Below, one piece after another: positions 38,550 to 47,997 of a stretch of DNA of 64,000 nucleotides (the stretch's first letter is position 1; every line of letters begins with the position of its first letter). Origin of the DNA: Bacillus halotolerans (lineage in GTDB: Bacteria; Bacillota; Bacilli; Bacillales; Bacillaceae); NCBI RefSeq assembly GCF_001517105.1, contig NZ_LPVF01000008.1, positions 1 to 64,000 of the forward strand. The letters run 5' to 3'. The notes under the pieces are model-generated. The model saw only the letters and a program-made list of their open reading frames with translations. It was not told the origin of the DNA and searched no databases. Both the position numbers and the translations under genes were made by a program.

Positions 38550-39839
38550 TTAAAACTCTGTTTTTTTGATTTCGACAAATCGAATGTGATGGTCTTCAGC
38601 GTCGAGGATTTTAAATTCGCAGCCCTCCGCCTGTATCACATCTCCTGCTTCCAGCTCCATTTTTTGCGTCAGAAGCCAGCCTGCAATCGTATCAATTTCT
38701 TCATTCTCAATGGCAATGTCGAGCAGGTCGTTCACTTCATCTATTAGCGCTTTGCCATCCATCACATAATGGTGCTCGCCTTTTTTCAAAATATGCGGCG
38801 TTTCATCCTGATCATATTCATCACGGATTTCCCCGACGATTTCTTCGATAATATCCTCGACAGTTACAAGCCCCGCCGTTCCCCCGTATTCATCTACGAG
38901 AATCGCCATATGAATCCGTTCCTTCTGCATGCGGATTAAAAGCTGCTGGACAGGAATGCTTTCAATGACTCTGATGACAGGCCTCATAATTTGCTTCAGC
39001 TTAATCGGCTGGCCGAGAAAATACGCTTTAAACATATCTTTGCTGTTGATAATCCCTAAAATATGATCCTTATCTTCTTTGATGACAGGATACCGTGTAT
39101 ACCGTTCGTTAATGATGAGATGAATCGCTTCTTCAAGCGACTGCTCCAGAGAAATGACAACGATTTCTGTTCGCGGAATCATAATTTCTCTCGCCACGCG
39201 GTTGTCGAATTCAAAAATCTTATTCACATAGCGAAATTCGGACTGGTTGATTTCCCCTTTTTCATAGCTTTCTGACAGAATCAGCCTCAGTTCCTCCTCG
39301 CTGATGACAACCTCATGCTCCTTGACTGAATGAAAGCCAAACAATTTCACAAGAAAACTTGCAGAGCCGTTCAATGCTTTAATAAACGGATATGTGATTT
39401 TATAAAACCAGATCAGCGGCTTTGCAATCCATAAACTGACAGCTTCAGCCTTCTGAATGGAAACTGTTTTCGGCGCAAGCTCACCCATTACCACATGCAA
39501 AAAAGTGACGATGATAAATGCAATAACAAATGTGACTATGTGGTTAAACGGTTCCGGTATGCCTGCCGCTGTAAACAAGGGATGAAGAATGCGTTCAAAT
39601 GTCGGTTCACCAAGCCATCCAAGGCCGAGGGCTGTAATTGTAATCCCGAGCTGGCAGGCTGATAAATACTCGTCAAGATTGGAGATGATTTTATGTGCGG
39701 CAAGCGCCCGGCTGTCTCCGCTTTCGATGAGCTGATTGATTTTTGAACCTCTGATTTTGACGATTGCAAATTCTGCTGCAACGAAAACAGCCGTAATGCC
39801 AATCAAAACAAAAATGGCGATCAATTGTAATATAAGCAA
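38550..39839 (-). CDS. yugS: CNNM/CorC-type membrane protein YugS
   Basis: The 429-residue protein has a DUF21/CNNM membrane domain (about residues 1-190), a pair of CBS domains (about 205-335, with MIPRTEIVVI and VDEYGGTAGLVTVEDIIEEIVGEI) and a CorC_HlyC domain at the end. Relatives act in magnesium or other ion export. The start is TTG at 39839, directly behind a hairpin. The strong ribosome site AAGGAGG lies 32 bases away in sequence but would be about seven bases away if the hairpin folds. A later TTG (39824) is an alternative. Confidence 0.85.
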   Translation of the reverse strand: MLILQLIAIFVLIGITAVFVAAEFAIVKIRGSKINQLIESGDSRALAAHKIISNLDEYLSACQLGITITALGLGWLGEPTFERILHPLFTAAGIPEPFNHIVTFVIAFIIVTFLHVVMGELAPKTVSIQKAEAVSLWIAKPLIWFYKITYPFIKALNGSASFLVKLFGFHSVKEHEVVISEEELRLILSESYEKGEINQSEFRYVNKIFEFDNRVAREIMIPRTEIVVISLEQSLEEAIHLIINERYTRYPVIKEDKDHILGIINSKDMFKAYFLGQPIKLKQIMRPVIRVIESIPVQQLLIRMQKERIHMAILVDEYGGTAGLVTVEDIIEEIVGEIRDEYDQDETPHILKKGEHHYVMDGKALIDEVNDLLDIAIENEEIDTIAGWLLTQKMELEAGDVIQAEGCEFKILDAEDHHIRFVEIKKTEF

Positions 39840-39873
39840 AAAAAGCCCTTACCATAAATGGTAAGGGGCCACC
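39840..39873 (-). promoter_or_regulatory. Hairpin between SD and start of yugS (also possible yugP terminator)
   Basis: On the minus strand CCCTTACCA pairs with TGGTAAGGG around TTTA, extended by a bulged G-C, and is followed by seven T that run into the TTG start of yugS. AAGGAGG lies immediately upstream. The element looks like a terminator for yugP and also like a structure that shortens the SD-to-start distance. Confidence 0.65.
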
Positions 39874-39882
39874 TCCTTAACG

Positions 39883-40560
39883 TTAATTCTCATTACGACC
39901 GTTTAAGAAGATCATCACAAAGCGAAGAAGTTCAAACAGGGAAACCAGGGCGGCGGCCACATACGTTAAGGCGGCGGCGCTCAGCACTTTATTTACCCCA
40001 TTCTCTTCATTGTTCCGGATGAATCCTTCTGACACAATAATTTGCTTCGCGCGTGAACTTGCATTGAATTCGACAGGCAGTGTGATCAGCTGGAAAAAGA
40101 CAGCGGCTGAAAACAGAATAATGCCAAGCCCGATCAAATTCAGGCTGCCGAGAAGCATGCCTCCTAAGAAAAGCAAAGGAGCCACACCGGATGCAAAATT
40201 CACGACTGGGAAGATTTTATGTCTCAGCACAAGCGCACCATATGACTCCTGATGCTGCAAGGCATGTCCGACTTCATGGGAAGCTACGGAGATGGCGGAA
40301 ATTGAGCGGCCGTAATAGACCGGCTCAGATAAACGCACCACCCGTCTTGTCGGGTCGTAATGGTCTGTTAAAGCGCCTCTTACCGGTTCGACCGGCACGT
40401 CGTAAAGACCGTTTATATCTAGAATCCGTCTTGCCGTTTCTGCCCCTGTTCGACCGCTTGAGGCTTCCACTTTTGAATACTTTTCAAAGTTGCTCTTTAC
40501 TTTAAATTGTGCCCAAAACGACAATCCCAATGCGGCTATTGTTAAAAATATAAACAGCAT
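39883..40560 (-). CDS. yugP: Putative membrane zinc metallopeptidase YugP
   Basis: The 225-residue membrane protein of the DUF2268-like/YugP zinc protease family has HEVGHALQH at residues 95-103, giving two zinc histidines and the catalytic glutamate. There are hydrophobic segments at the N terminus (1-18) and three more between about 113 and 220. The substrate is unknown. AAAGGATG precedes the ATG. Confidence 0.88.
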   Translation of the reverse strand: MLFIFLTIAALGLSFWAQFKVKSNFEKYSKVEASSGRTGAETARRILDINGLYDVPVEPVRGALTDHYDPTRRVVRLSEPVYYGRSISAISVASHEVGHALQHQESYGALVLRHKIFPVVNFASGVAPLLFLGGMLLGSLNLIGLGIILFSAAVFFQLITLPVEFNASSRAKQIIVSEGFIRNNEENGVNKVLSAAALTYVAAALVSLFELLRFVMIFLNGRNEN

Positions 40561-40604
40561 GTTTCATCATCCTTTTTTAAAGATCGTATGTTTCTTTATT
40601 ACGA

Positions 40605-40868
40605 TTATTTTAATGAGTTTTCTTTCTCGTGTACAGAAAAGCGCTTCTTCTTCCGTCTAGGCGCACACATTCCGATAAGCAAAAGGAACAAGCCGGCCGA
40701 AAACAAATAAAAAGAAAAGCCTCCAATCAGCTCTTTCAAAAAATGATGCCATGAGAAGCTATCGGAGAAGTGATTATACGAATTCAAGTCGAAAATAAAC
40801 AAAATCACTGCGGATGCCGCAAGCTGCGTACCGATCAAAACCACGACGGTTCTTTGAATGATCGTCAT
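40605..40868 (-). CDS. Small two-helix membrane protein (87 aa)
   Basis: This 87-residue protein has two hydrophobic segments (about residues 7-25 and 48-67) joined by a polar, histidine-containing loop, and ends in a basic tail (PRRKKKRFS). No family was recognised. I chose the ATG at 40868 because AAAAGG lies eight bases ahead of it; the ATG nine bases upstream is too close. It sits upstream of yugP on the same strand and may be co-transcribed. Confidence 0.65.
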   Translation of the reverse strand: MTIIQRTVVVLIGTQLAASAVILFIFDLNSYNHFSDSFSWHHFLKELIGGFSFYLFSAGLFLLLIGMCAPRRKKKRFSVHEKENSLK

Positions 40869-41000
40869 CTGTTCCATCCTTTTCTCGCCTATTTATTTTA
40901 GTTTATGGAGAAATCCGGTTTTATATGTTTTGTTCATTTTTTGAAAAACAATGCCGGAAGTGGGACATACTGTTATAAAAAGAGCACGGGTGTGATGAAC

Positions 41001-41255
41001 ATGAAAGTGACGAGCGAGGAAAAGGAACGGCTGAGTACAGCGATTGACCGGATGAATGAAGGGCTGGACGTATTTATCCAATTTTATAATGAATCCGAAA
41101 TCGACGAACCGCTCATTCAGCTTGAAGACGATACAGCTGATCTCATGAAGCAGGCCCGCGACCTGTACGGCCAGGAAAAGCTAAATGAGAAGCTGAATAC
41201 GATTATTAAACAGATTTTATCTATTTCATTATCTGAAGAAGGGGAAAAAGAATGA
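41001..41255 (+). CDS. mstX: Mistic-like membrane-associated protein MstX (short form)
   Basis: The 84-residue acidic helical protein (EEKERLSTAIDRMNEGLDVF and on) matches the core of Mistic, which associates with membranes without a classical signal and is known as a fusion aid for membrane proteins. In B. subtilis it is co-transcribed with the channel yugO and affects biofilm formation. Its stop overlaps the yugO start by four bases (ATGA). I chose the ATG at 41001 with GGGTG upstream; ATG 40995 is an alternative. The longer N-terminal extension known in strain 168 is out of frame here. Confidence 0.85.
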   Translation: MKVTSEEKERLSTAIDRMNEGLDVFIQFYNESEIDEPLIQLEDDTADLMKQARDLYGQEKLNEKLNTIIKQILSISLSEEGEKE

Positions 41256-42238
41256 AATCAAACCGGATCTTTATTTCTTGGCTGAGATGGCCGTTATTTA
41301 TCCGAATCGGGCTGATCATTCTTTTTCTGATTCTTTTGTTTGGGCAAATCATTTATTTACTTGAGCCCGAGCAGTTTACTTCCGTCTTCGAAGGTATTTG
41401 GTGGGCCGTGGTTACCGTCTCAACAGTGGGCTACGGAGACTATGTGCCGCACACACCGCTTGGTCAAGCAGCCGGAATCATGCTGATATTCATCGGCGCA
41501 AGCTTTGTCACTGCTTACTTTGCCACCTTATCCGCTGCCGCTTTCAGCAAACAGCACCGCTACATAGAGGGAAAGGTCGCTTACAAAGGACGGGGCCATG
41601 TGATTATTATCGGCTGGAATGAAAAATCAAACCGCCTTTTGAGAGAGCTTCAGCTGGCGGCGCCCTCCAAGACAGTCGTTCTGATTGATGAATCGTTAAA
41701 AGAAGGGCCGCTCATTGAAAATGTCCATTTCATACGCGGACACGCCGCTGATGATGAAACGCTGAAACGAGCCAATATTACTGAGGCGGACACAGTGATG
41801 GTCACTGCCGACCAATATAAAAGTGAAGCGGAGGCGGACATGCTGTCGGTGCTGATTCTGTTATCAGTCAAAGGATTGAATCCGCTGGCATACTGTATTG
41901 TCGAAATTCTGACAGACCGCTTTGTCACCAATGCAGAACGGGCGGGCGCTAATAAAATTATCGGGACGTCCCAGCTCTTAAGCCGCGTGATGCTGGAACA
42001 TTACCGGGTCAAATTGCAGCTGTCTAAACCGCAAAGCTTAATCGAACTGACATTAGATAAAAAAGTGCGCCTGATTTCGGTTTCTTCTGAATTGCATGGT
42101 GCCGCTTATAAAACATGCGTCCTCTATTTTCTTGATCACAACACCACTATTATTGGCATACAAAAAGAGGAAGGGCCTATGATTACCCCTCCTCTTTCAT
42201 ATAAAGTGCTTGAAACGGATCAGTTCCTTGCGCTTTAA
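41252..42238 (+). CDS. yugO: Potassium channel YugO
   Basis: The 328-residue two-helix potassium channel has TM segments at about 16-36 and 67-90, the pore with selectivity filter TVSTVGYGD at residues 55-63, then a cytoplasmic RCK domain (GHVIIIGWNEKSNRLLREL) with a probable ligand-binding C-terminal part. YugO releases potassium and mediates electrical signalling in B. subtilis biofilms. It is translationally coupled to mstX. Its TAA overlaps the stop of the convergent yugN in the palindrome TTAA, so no spacer separates the two genes. Confidence 0.94.
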   Translation: MKSNRIFISWLRWPLFIRIGLIILFLILLFGQIIYLLEPEQFTSVFEGIWWAVVTVSTVGYGDYVPHTPLGQAAGIMLIFIGASFVTAYFATLSAAAFSKQHRYIEGKVAYKGRGHVIIIGWNEKSNRLLRELQLAAPSKTVVLIDESLKEGPLIENVHFIRGHAADDETLKRANITEADTVMVTADQYKSEAEADMLSVLILLSVKGLNPLAYCIVEILTDRFVTNAERAGANKIIGTSQLLSRVMLEHYRVKLQLSKPQSLIELTLDKKVRLISVSSELHGAAYKTCVLYFLDHNTTIIGIQKEEGPMITPPLSYKVLETDQFLAL

Positions 42239-42639
42239 CCCAACAAAACATCCTCCAGCTCTTTGACAAGGGAGGCGCCGATATCCAAATACGCCGGATC
42301 AATCTCTGCGTCCCGTCTCTCGGGCTCAGAAAATTGATTAAACAGCGATTGAAACGGCCCTCCTTCAGCATGATCATCAAGGCCTGCCTGGAACACCTGC
42401 CTCAGCATAAACGGAGTTCCGATACGGACAGCTGCCCCGCGTTCATCCAGACTGCCTTGTATGGCATTGACGGGAATTCTTAAAAATAAATATCCGTTTC
42501 TATTATCAATTTTATAATCAAAATAGCCGTGGTCGTACTCCCAGCCGCCGTTTATCACATAACCGAGCGGCTTCATGACTTGTTCCAGCTCTTGAAGCAA
42601 GAAAGGCTGTCCATCTATCGCGGAAGGTATCGTAATCAT
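42235..42639 (-). CDS. yugN: YugN-like family protein
   Basis: The 134-residue soluble protein belongs to the small YugN-like family found in Bacillales. Conserved parts include GWEYDHGYFDYKI, YLFLRIPVNAIQG and the C-terminal LDIGASLVKELEDVLL. The function is unknown. The ATG at 42639 follows AAAGGGG. A frame extending to 42675 passes through that ribosome site and is not used. Confidence 0.85.
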   Translation of the reverse strand: MITIPSAIDGQPFLLQELEQVMKPLGYVINGGWEYDHGYFDYKIDNRNGYLFLRIPVNAIQGSLDERGAAVRIGTPFMLRQVFQAGLDDHAEGGPFQSLFNQFSEPERRDAEIDPAYLDIGASLVKELEDVLLG

Positions 42640-42699
42640 CAAACTGCCCCTTTTTTCATTTATCCTGTCCCGCAAAACAAGACTTCATTCAGAGGCTGA

Positions 42700-43071
42700 T
42701 TACATGGAAACCGTTTTTTCCTTTGCACGGCCAACTGAAAAGAAAGCGCATTCAATTAAGAAGTAAACAGTCATCGCTGCAGCAATCCCCGCCGCAGATT
42801 CCCATGAAACATATACAACAGCTGCATAGAGTCCTACCTTTGTTAAAAGGGTGTGAGATCGCTTCAATTTCAGAAACTGGTGCACCGCATCGGTAAAAAT
42901 GGCAAGCGGCAGCCCGATCAGAAGAAAGGTGTGGATAAAAAAGTGTGAGAGTGTGCCGCCAAGGTTGGAAGAAAACTCTGTATTCACGGCATCAAAGGAT
43001 ATGAGAATAACTAAAACAGCTGCAGAAAAACCCGCAATGATGAGATGTTTGACCATTTGTTTCATGAACAT
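42700..43071 (-). CDS. yugM: Membrane protein YugM
   Basis: This 123-residue protein has three to four hydrophobic segments (about residues 8-24, 38-56, 75-91, 95-110). No function is known. AAAGGTG precedes the ATG at 43071, and a second ATG follows two codons later. A much longer frame to 43197 would run through the pgi terminator and is rejected. Confidence 0.8.
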   Translation of the reverse strand: MFMKQMVKHLIIAGFSAAVLVILISFDAVNTEFSSNLGGTLSHFFIHTFLLIGLPLAIFTDAVHQFLKLKRSHTLLTKVGLYAAVVYVSWESAAGIAAAMTVYFLIECAFFSVGRAKEKTVSM

Positions 43072-43090
43072 CAGCACCTTTCTGATTTGA

Positions 43091-43124
43091 TAAAAAGCCG
43101 ACCGGCAAATGCCAGTCAGCTTTC
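43091..43124 (-). terminator. pgi terminator
   Basis: On the minus strand AAAGCTGACTGGC and GCCGGTCGGCTTT form a long hairpin with two mismatched pairs, followed by T. Confidence 0.85.
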
Positions 43125-43129
43125 TTACA

Positions 43130-44482
43130 TTAATCTTCGAGACGTTTTTCAAGCTCAGCTTTTTTCTCTTCAAAGCCAGGTTTGCCAAGCAATGCAAACA
43201 TATTGACTTTATATGCTTCTACTCCAGGCTGGTCAAACGGATTGACGCCGAGGAGATAACCGCTCATCGCGCAGGCTTTTTCGAAGAAATAAACAAGGTA
43301 TCCAAAAGTATATGCATTCAGCTCAGGAATGTTGACGATTAAGTTCGGAACATTTCCGTCTGTATGAGCCAGCATTGTACCTTGGAATGCTTTTTTGTTA
43401 ACGAAGTCTACAGTTTTTCCGGCTAAATAGTTTAAGCCGTCAAGATCGTTATCCGCTTCTTCGATTGTCAGCTCGTGTTTAGGTTTTTCGACATTCAGCA
43501 CCGTTTCGAACAAGTCTCTGCGGCCTTCCTGTACGTACTGTCCTAATGAGTGAAGGTCTGTTGAATAGTTGGCAGAAGAAGGATAAATGCCCTTCTCGTC
43601 TTTGCCTTCACTTTCGCCGAACAGCTGCTTCCACCACTCCGCAAAATATTGAAGCGCCGGCTCATAGTTGATAAGCATTTCAATCGTTTTGCCTTTATTG
43701 TAAAGAACATTGCGAACGACCGCATACTGGTATGCAGGGTTATCTTCCAATTCTGATGTGGCAAAATCCTTGCTCGCTTCAAATGCGCCTTTCATCATGT
43801 CGTCAATGTTGACGCCGCTGACAGCAATCGGCAGGAGACCAACAGCTGTTAAGACAGAATAACGGCCGCCGACATCATCAGGAATGACAAATGATTCGAA
43901 GCCTTCTTCGTTAGAAAGTGTTTTTAACGCGCCGCGCTCTTTATCAGTTGTCGCGTAAATCCGCGCTTTCGCTTCTTCTTTGCCGTATTTCTCTTCAAGA
44001 AGCTTGCGGAAAATACGGAAAGCGATTGCAGGTTCAGTTGTTGTACCTGATTTAGAGATGACGTTAATGGAGAAGTCAACATCTTCGAGAAGATCCATGA
44101 CATCTCTCATATAAGATGAACTGATGTTGTTTCCGATGAAAATGACTTGCGGATTGCCTCGTTTTGCTTTCGGCAGTGTATTGTAAAACGCGTGATTAAG
44201 CGCTTCAATCGCAGCCCGCGCGCCGAGGTAAGAACCGCCGATACCGACAACAAGCAATACATCAGAGTCAGATTTGATTTTTTCCGCGCTTTTTTTAATG
44301 CGCGCAAATTCTTCTTTATCATAATGTTCAGGGAGGTCCACCCAGCCTAGAAAATCGCTGCCCGCGCCTGTTTTTTCATGAATATTATGGTGTGCTGTTT
44401 TTACAAAGTCGCGCAAATATGTAAGTTCATGTTCGTTGAAGAAAGTCAACGCTTTTGAGTAGTCAAAGCGTACATGCGTCAT
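43130..44482 (-). CDS. pgi: Glucose-6-phosphate isomerase
   Basis: The 450-residue enzyme interconverts glucose-6-phosphate and fructose-6-phosphate in glycolysis. Family blocks are [30 protein letters not shown] (phosphate site), [14 protein letters not shown] and the late [11 protein letters not shown] with the catalytic lysine region. GGAGGG precedes the ATG at 44482. A GTG or ATG five codons earlier would overlap this site. The gene is monocistronic, with its own terminator. Confidence 0.97.
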   Translation of the reverse strand: MTHVRFDYSKALTFFNEHELTYLRDFVKTAHHNIHEKTGAGSDFLGWVDLPEHYDKEEFARIKKSAEKIKSDSDVLLVVGIGGSYLGARAAIEALNHAFYNTLPKAKRGNPQVIFIGNNISSSYMRDVMDLLEDVDFSINVISKSGTTTEPAIAFRIFRKLLEEKYGKEEAKARIYATTDKERGALKTLSNEEGFESFVIPDDVGGRYSVLTAVGLLPIAVSGVNIDDMMKGAFEASKDFATSELEDNPAYQYAVVRNVLYNKGKTIEMLINYEPALQYFAEWWKQLFGESEGKDEKGIYPSSANYSTDLHSLGQYVQEGRRDLFETVLNVEKPKHELTIEEADNDLDGLNYLAGKTVDFVNKKAFQGTMLAHTDGNVPNLIVNIPELNAYTFGYLVYFFEKACAMSGYLLGVNPFDQPGVEAYKVNMFALLGKPGFEEKKAELEKRLED

Positions 44483-44550
44483 TGCTTGTCCCTCCATAAC
44501 GGTATAATGTTTTCATCTTTCACTTTATATGAACTTATCTGTGAAATCAA

Positions 44551-44592
44551 GTCAAGAAGAAAGGACGGAATGACTGCATTCCGTCCTTAAAA
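44551..44592 (-). terminator. yugK terminator
   Basis: AAGGACGGAATG and CATTCCGTCCTT pair perfectly around a 4-base loop; the tail on the minus strand is T-rich with C. Confidence 0.82.
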
Positions 44593-44593
44593 A

Positions 44594-45766
44594 TCAGAGT
44601 GACGCGCGAAGGATGGCAAGCACGTCATCTTTGTTCAGTTTTTGGAAGTTGCCGAAGCCGCCATGCTCCATTTCTTTGGCTGCGATATCAGCAATCAGTT
44701 CCAGTTTTTCCTCTCCGATATCATAGTCGGATAAACGGGAAGGCGCACCCAGACTTGTCCAGAAGGCAGACAGCTTGTCGATTCCTTCAAGCACGATTTC
44801 TTTATCCGTTTTGCCTTCTGTATCAATGTCAAACATATTGAGCATAAGGTTTTTAAACCGGCCGACATTTGTATCAAGCGTATATCTCATCCAGTTCGGG
44901 AACAGAATCGCGAGGCCGCCGGCATGCGGAATATCGTAAACAGCTGATACGGCATGCTCCATAGTGTGAGAAGCCCAGTCGCCGAAGTAGCCCATTTGAA
45001 GCGTGCCATTCAGAGCGATTGTGCCAGCATATAAAATCGTTTCACGATGTTTGTAATTTTCCAGATCCTCCAATAGTTTTGGAGCTGTTTCGATTACCGT
45101 CTGCAGAACGGCAAAGCACATTCTGTCTTGCAGCGGTGTGTTTTCGACATTATGGAAGTATTGTTCAAACACGTGGCTCATCATGTCAACCATACCGTAA
45201 ACCGTTTGATTTTCAGGCACTGTAAACGTATTCTCAGGGTCTAAAATCGAGAACCGCGGATGAGTTACATTGCTTCCCCATACAAATTTCTCGTTTGTTT
45301 CCCAGTTTGTAATCACAGAGTCAGGGTTCATTTCAGAACCTGTAGCAGCAAGGGTTAGAACGGTACCGAACGGCAGTGCATCTTCGGCTGTTACTTTCTT
45401 GCTGAAAATGTCCCAAGCGTCTCCGTCGTATTTTACTCCCGCAGCGATCGCTTTTGTGCAGTCAATTACACTTCCGCCGCCCACAGCAAGCAGAAAATCA
45501 ATATCATGCTGTCTGCATAGGTCAATGCCTTTTTCCACAGTTGCAAGACGCGGGTTCGGCTCTACCCCCGGCAGTTCATAGACAGCGGCGCCTTCTTCTT
45601 TTAATATGCCTGTTACCTGGTCATAAAGGCCATTACGTTTAATGCTTCCGCCTCCGTAGACAAGCAGAACATTTTTACCGTATTGCTTTACTTCTTTTCT
45701 TAGTTGTTCGAGCTGGCCTTTTCCGAAGATCAGCTTCGTCGGGTTATAATAAGTGAAATTTTCCAT
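44594..45766 (-). CDS. yugK: Probable NADH-dependent butanol dehydrogenase YugK
   Basis: The 390-residue iron-containing alcohol dehydrogenase of the BdhA/BdhB group has the NAD motif [39 protein letters not shown] and metal ligands in [21 protein letters not shown] and HAGGLA. It is closely related to the adjacent yugJ product, so the pair arose by tandem duplication. The physiological substrate is uncertain, with broad aldehyde reduction known for relatives. The two genes are separated by a terminator and so can be expressed apart. Confidence 0.92.
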   Translation of the reverse strand: MENFTYYNPTKLIFGKGQLEQLRKEVKQYGKNVLLVYGGGSIKRNGLYDQVTGILKEEGAAVYELPGVEPNPRLATVEKGIDLCRQHDIDFLLAVGGGSVIDCTKAIAAGVKYDGDAWDIFSKKVTAEDALPFGTVLTLAATGSEMNPDSVITNWETNEKFVWGSNVTHPRFSILDPENTFTVPENQTVYGMVDMMSHVFEQYFHNVENTPLQDRMCFAVLQTVIETAPKLLEDLENYKHRETILYAGTIALNGTLQMGYFGDWASHTMEHAVSAVYDIPHAGGLAILFPNWMRYTLDTNVGRFKNLMLNMFDIDTEGKTDKEIVLEGIDKLSAFWTSLGAPSRLSDYDIGEEKLELIADIAAKEMEHGGFGNFQKLNKDDVLAILRASL

Positions 45767-45827
45767 TGTAAAACCTCCAAATACTGCTGTATCAAAAAAC
45801 AGATTAACAATTGTAACATAAGTCCAA

Positions 45828-45867
45828 AGAAAAAGGGAAGCAGCCGGATCGGCTATTTCCCCCTTTT
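45828..45867 (-). terminator. yugJ terminator
   Basis: On the minus strand AAAGGGGGAAATAGCC pairs imperfectly with GGCTGCTTCCCTTT, followed by T. Confidence 0.75.
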
Positions 45868-45868
45868 G

Positions 45869-47032
45869 TTATAGAGATGCTTTTAAAATAGCGAGTACAT
45901 CTTCTTTGTTAAGTGATTTAAACTGGCCGAACGTACCGTTGGCCATTGCCTTGTCGGCAATTGTACCGAGCTGTTCGTCATTTATATCGTAGTCAGCCAG
46001 ACGGTTTGGAGCGCCTAGGCTTGTCCAGAAAGCAGACAGCTTGTCGATGCCTTCCAGCGCAATTTTCTCATCTGATTTTCCAGCTTCTTCTACATCAAAC
46101 ACACGCACCGCAAGCTGCTTCATGCGGGTCGGGTTTTCTGATAATGTATGTCTCATCCAGTTCGGGAAGAGAATCGCAAGTCCGCCCGCATGCGGAATAT
46201 CGTAAACGGCTGAAACGGCATGTTCGATATTATGAGTTGCCCAATCCCCTCTTGCACCCATTGACAGCATACCGTTTAAAGCGATTGTCCCTGTGTAAAG
46301 GATCGTTTCACGCAGCTCGTAATTTTCAAGATCATCGATCAGCTTAGGCGCTGTTTCGATGACTGTGCGTAAAAGAGATTCGCACATGCGATCCTGGTAA
46401 GGTGTGTTTGATACATGGTGGAAGTATTGTTCAAACACGTGGCTCATCATATCAACCATTCCGTAGATCGTGTGGTTTTTAGGAACAGTAAATGTGTTCA
46501 CTGGGTCCAAAATAGAGAATTTAGGGAACACGAGCGGGCTGCCCCAGCCATATTTCTCTTTTGTTTCCCAGTTGGTAATAACTGAACCTGCGTTCATTTC
46601 AGAACCAGTTGCGGCGAGAGTCAATACAGTTCCGAACGGCAAAGCTTCCTTCGGCTGGTGTTTTTTCGTTACGATATCCCACGCATCACCATCATATTTT
46701 GCCCCCGCAGCAATCGCCTTTGTACAGTCGATGACACTTCCGCCGCCGACAGCCAATAAGAAATCAATGTTGTTTTCTTTGCAGATCGCAACACCTTTAT
46801 TAACAGTCGACACACGCGGGTTCGGCTCAACGCCTGCTAATTCATGCACCGTGACACCGGCTTTATTCAGCTGTTCCATCACTTGATCATAAAGGCCGCT
46901 GCGTTTAATGCTTCCGCCTCCGTAGACTAACAATACATTTTTTCCGTAAGGTTTCAGTTCCTCTGGGAGTTTTTCAACTTCTCCGCGGCCGAAAATTAAT
47001 TTCGTCGGATTCCAATATGTAAAGTTTTGCAT
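45869..47032 (-). CDS. yugJ: Probable NADH-dependent butanol dehydrogenase YugJ
   Basis: The 387-residue iron-type alcohol dehydrogenase has the same motifs as YugK ([55 protein letters not shown]). The two proteins align end to end with high identity. The ATG follows AGGAGGAG. A promoter with TTTACA, an 18-base spacer and CATAAT lies at plus 47055-47084. Confidence 0.92.
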   Translation of the reverse strand: MQNFTYWNPTKLIFGRGEVEKLPEELKPYGKNVLLVYGGGSIKRSGLYDQVMEQLNKAGVTVHELAGVEPNPRVSTVNKGVAICKENNIDFLLAVGGGSVIDCTKAIAAGAKYDGDAWDIVTKKHQPKEALPFGTVLTLAATGSEMNAGSVITNWETKEKYGWGSPLVFPKFSILDPVNTFTVPKNHTIYGMVDMMSHVFEQYFHHVSNTPYQDRMCESLLRTVIETAPKLIDDLENYELRETILYTGTIALNGMLSMGARGDWATHNIEHAVSAVYDIPHAGGLAILFPNWMRHTLSENPTRMKQLAVRVFDVEEAGKSDEKIALEGIDKLSAFWTSLGAPNRLADYDINDEQLGTIADKAMANGTFGQFKSLNKEDVLAILKASL

Positions 47033-47054
47033 GACATCTCCTCCTTAGATTTTC

Positions 47055-47084
47055 ATTATGCAGAATGCCTGCGCTCCATGTAAA
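47055..47084 (-). promoter_or_regulatory. yugJ promoter
   Basis: On the minus strand there is TTTACA, an 18-base spacer and CATAAT, close to the yugJ start. Confidence 0.55.
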
Positions 47085-47273
47085 GCAATCAGCTCTTTCC
47101 GTTTTCAGCGTATCGGGCAGTTTTCATTTGCAAGATGCTGGGAAAGGAACAGATACAAGCTGAGTTTGGGCCGTTTCGTCCGGCTACTCTCAATATGGAG
47201 AATGCATGTATAGATTCTCCAATTTGTCACAATCTATAACTGTTTTAATAATTCATGGAGGAGGTTGCAAAAC

Positions 47274-47510
47274 ATGAGTACAATTCAGAGAATTTGCCTT
47301 GTATTAACGATCATTGGCGCTATTAACTGGGGACTGATCGGATTTTTCCAATTTGATTTAGTAGCGGCCATCTTCGGCGGCCAAGGGTCAGCTCTTTCCC
47401 GTATTATTTACGGTCTTGTCGGAATCGCCGGCTTAATCAACCTCGGTCTGCTGTTTAAACCAAACGAGGAAAGATCACGTGAAGAGGCAGCAAATCCTGA
47501 AATGCGATAG
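47274..47510 (+). CDS. yuzA: DUF378 membrane protein YuzA
   Basis: The 78-residue protein has two membrane helices and matches the DUF378 family: ICLVLTIIGAINWGLIGFFQ, then IIYGLVGIAGLINLGLLF. The function is unknown. The ATG at 47274 follows GGAGGAGG. An in-frame TTG at 47265 lies inside or too near that ribosome site. Confidence 0.88.
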   Translation: MSTIQRICLVLTIIGAINWGLIGFFQFDLVAAIFGGQGSALSRIIYGLVGIAGLINLGLLFKPNEERSREEAANPEMR

Positions 47511-47513
47511 GAT

Positions 47514-47550
47514 AAAAAAAGCACCGAACATTCCTGTCCGGTGCTTTTTC
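47514..47550. terminator. Bidirectional terminator yuzA / yugI
   Basis: AAAGCACCG and CGGTGCTTT pair, with A on the left and T on the right. Confidence 0.88.
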
Positions 47551-47554
47551 ATGC

Positions 47555-47947
47555 TTATTTTTTGATAAGGTCTTTGCGGTTGGACATTTCGATCCACTCT
47601 TCAAGCTTATCTTTTAATGTGTTGAAGCCTTGTGGTGCAGAAGCTTCTTCGCTTACTTGTGCAGCTTTATGTTTTCTTGGTTTGCTTTCTTTTTTCTCAG
47701 GCGCAGCTTGTGTCGCACGAATAGAAAGGCTGATTTTTCCTTTTTCTTCGTCAACAGCTAGTACTTTTACTTGTACTTCGTCGCCAACTGAAAGGTGCTC
47801 GTTGATGTCTTTTACGAAACCGTGAGTCACTTCAGAAATGTGTACTAAACCTTGAGTTTCTTCATCTAATGCAACAAACGCACCATACGCTTGTAATCCT
47901 GTAACTTTACCAGTGTAAACACTGCCCACTTCAAATTTTGCTGCCAT
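47555..47947 (-). CDS. yugI: S1-domain general stress protein YugI (GSP13)
   Basis: The 130-residue protein has one S1 RNA-binding domain at about residues 5-75 (VGSVYTGKVTGLQAYGAFVALDE split by a hinge to GLVHISEV and KISLSIRA) and a lysine-rich tail. It binds ribosomes and is known as general stress protein 13. A good promoter, TTGCGG-N17-TATAAT, lies at plus 47998-48026. Confidence 0.92.
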   Translation of the reverse strand: MAAKFEVGSVYTGKVTGLQAYGAFVALDEETQGLVHISEVTHGFVKDINEHLSVGDEVQVKVLAVDEEKGKISLSIRATQAAPEKKESKPRKHKAAQVSEEASAPQGFNTLKDKLEEWIEMSNRKDLIKK

Positions 47948-47997
47948 TCATAACAACTCCTAAGTTAAATTAAATATCTGTTTATACGCAATTTAAA

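Noticed and set aside
40905-41000. Longer start (ATG 40905) for mstX giving 116 residues
   Set aside because: It is in frame, but there is no ribosome site before it and the added residues do not match the known Mistic extension, which is in another frame.
42231-42240. Convergent yugO and yugN stop codons overlapping in TTAA
   Set aside because: It is an economical but common arrangement and not evidence of a special mechanism.
46470-46886. 138-codon open frame antisense to yugJ, with a similar one in yugK
   Set aside because: Both paralogs give the same antisense frame because their coding strands are alike; there are no start signals.
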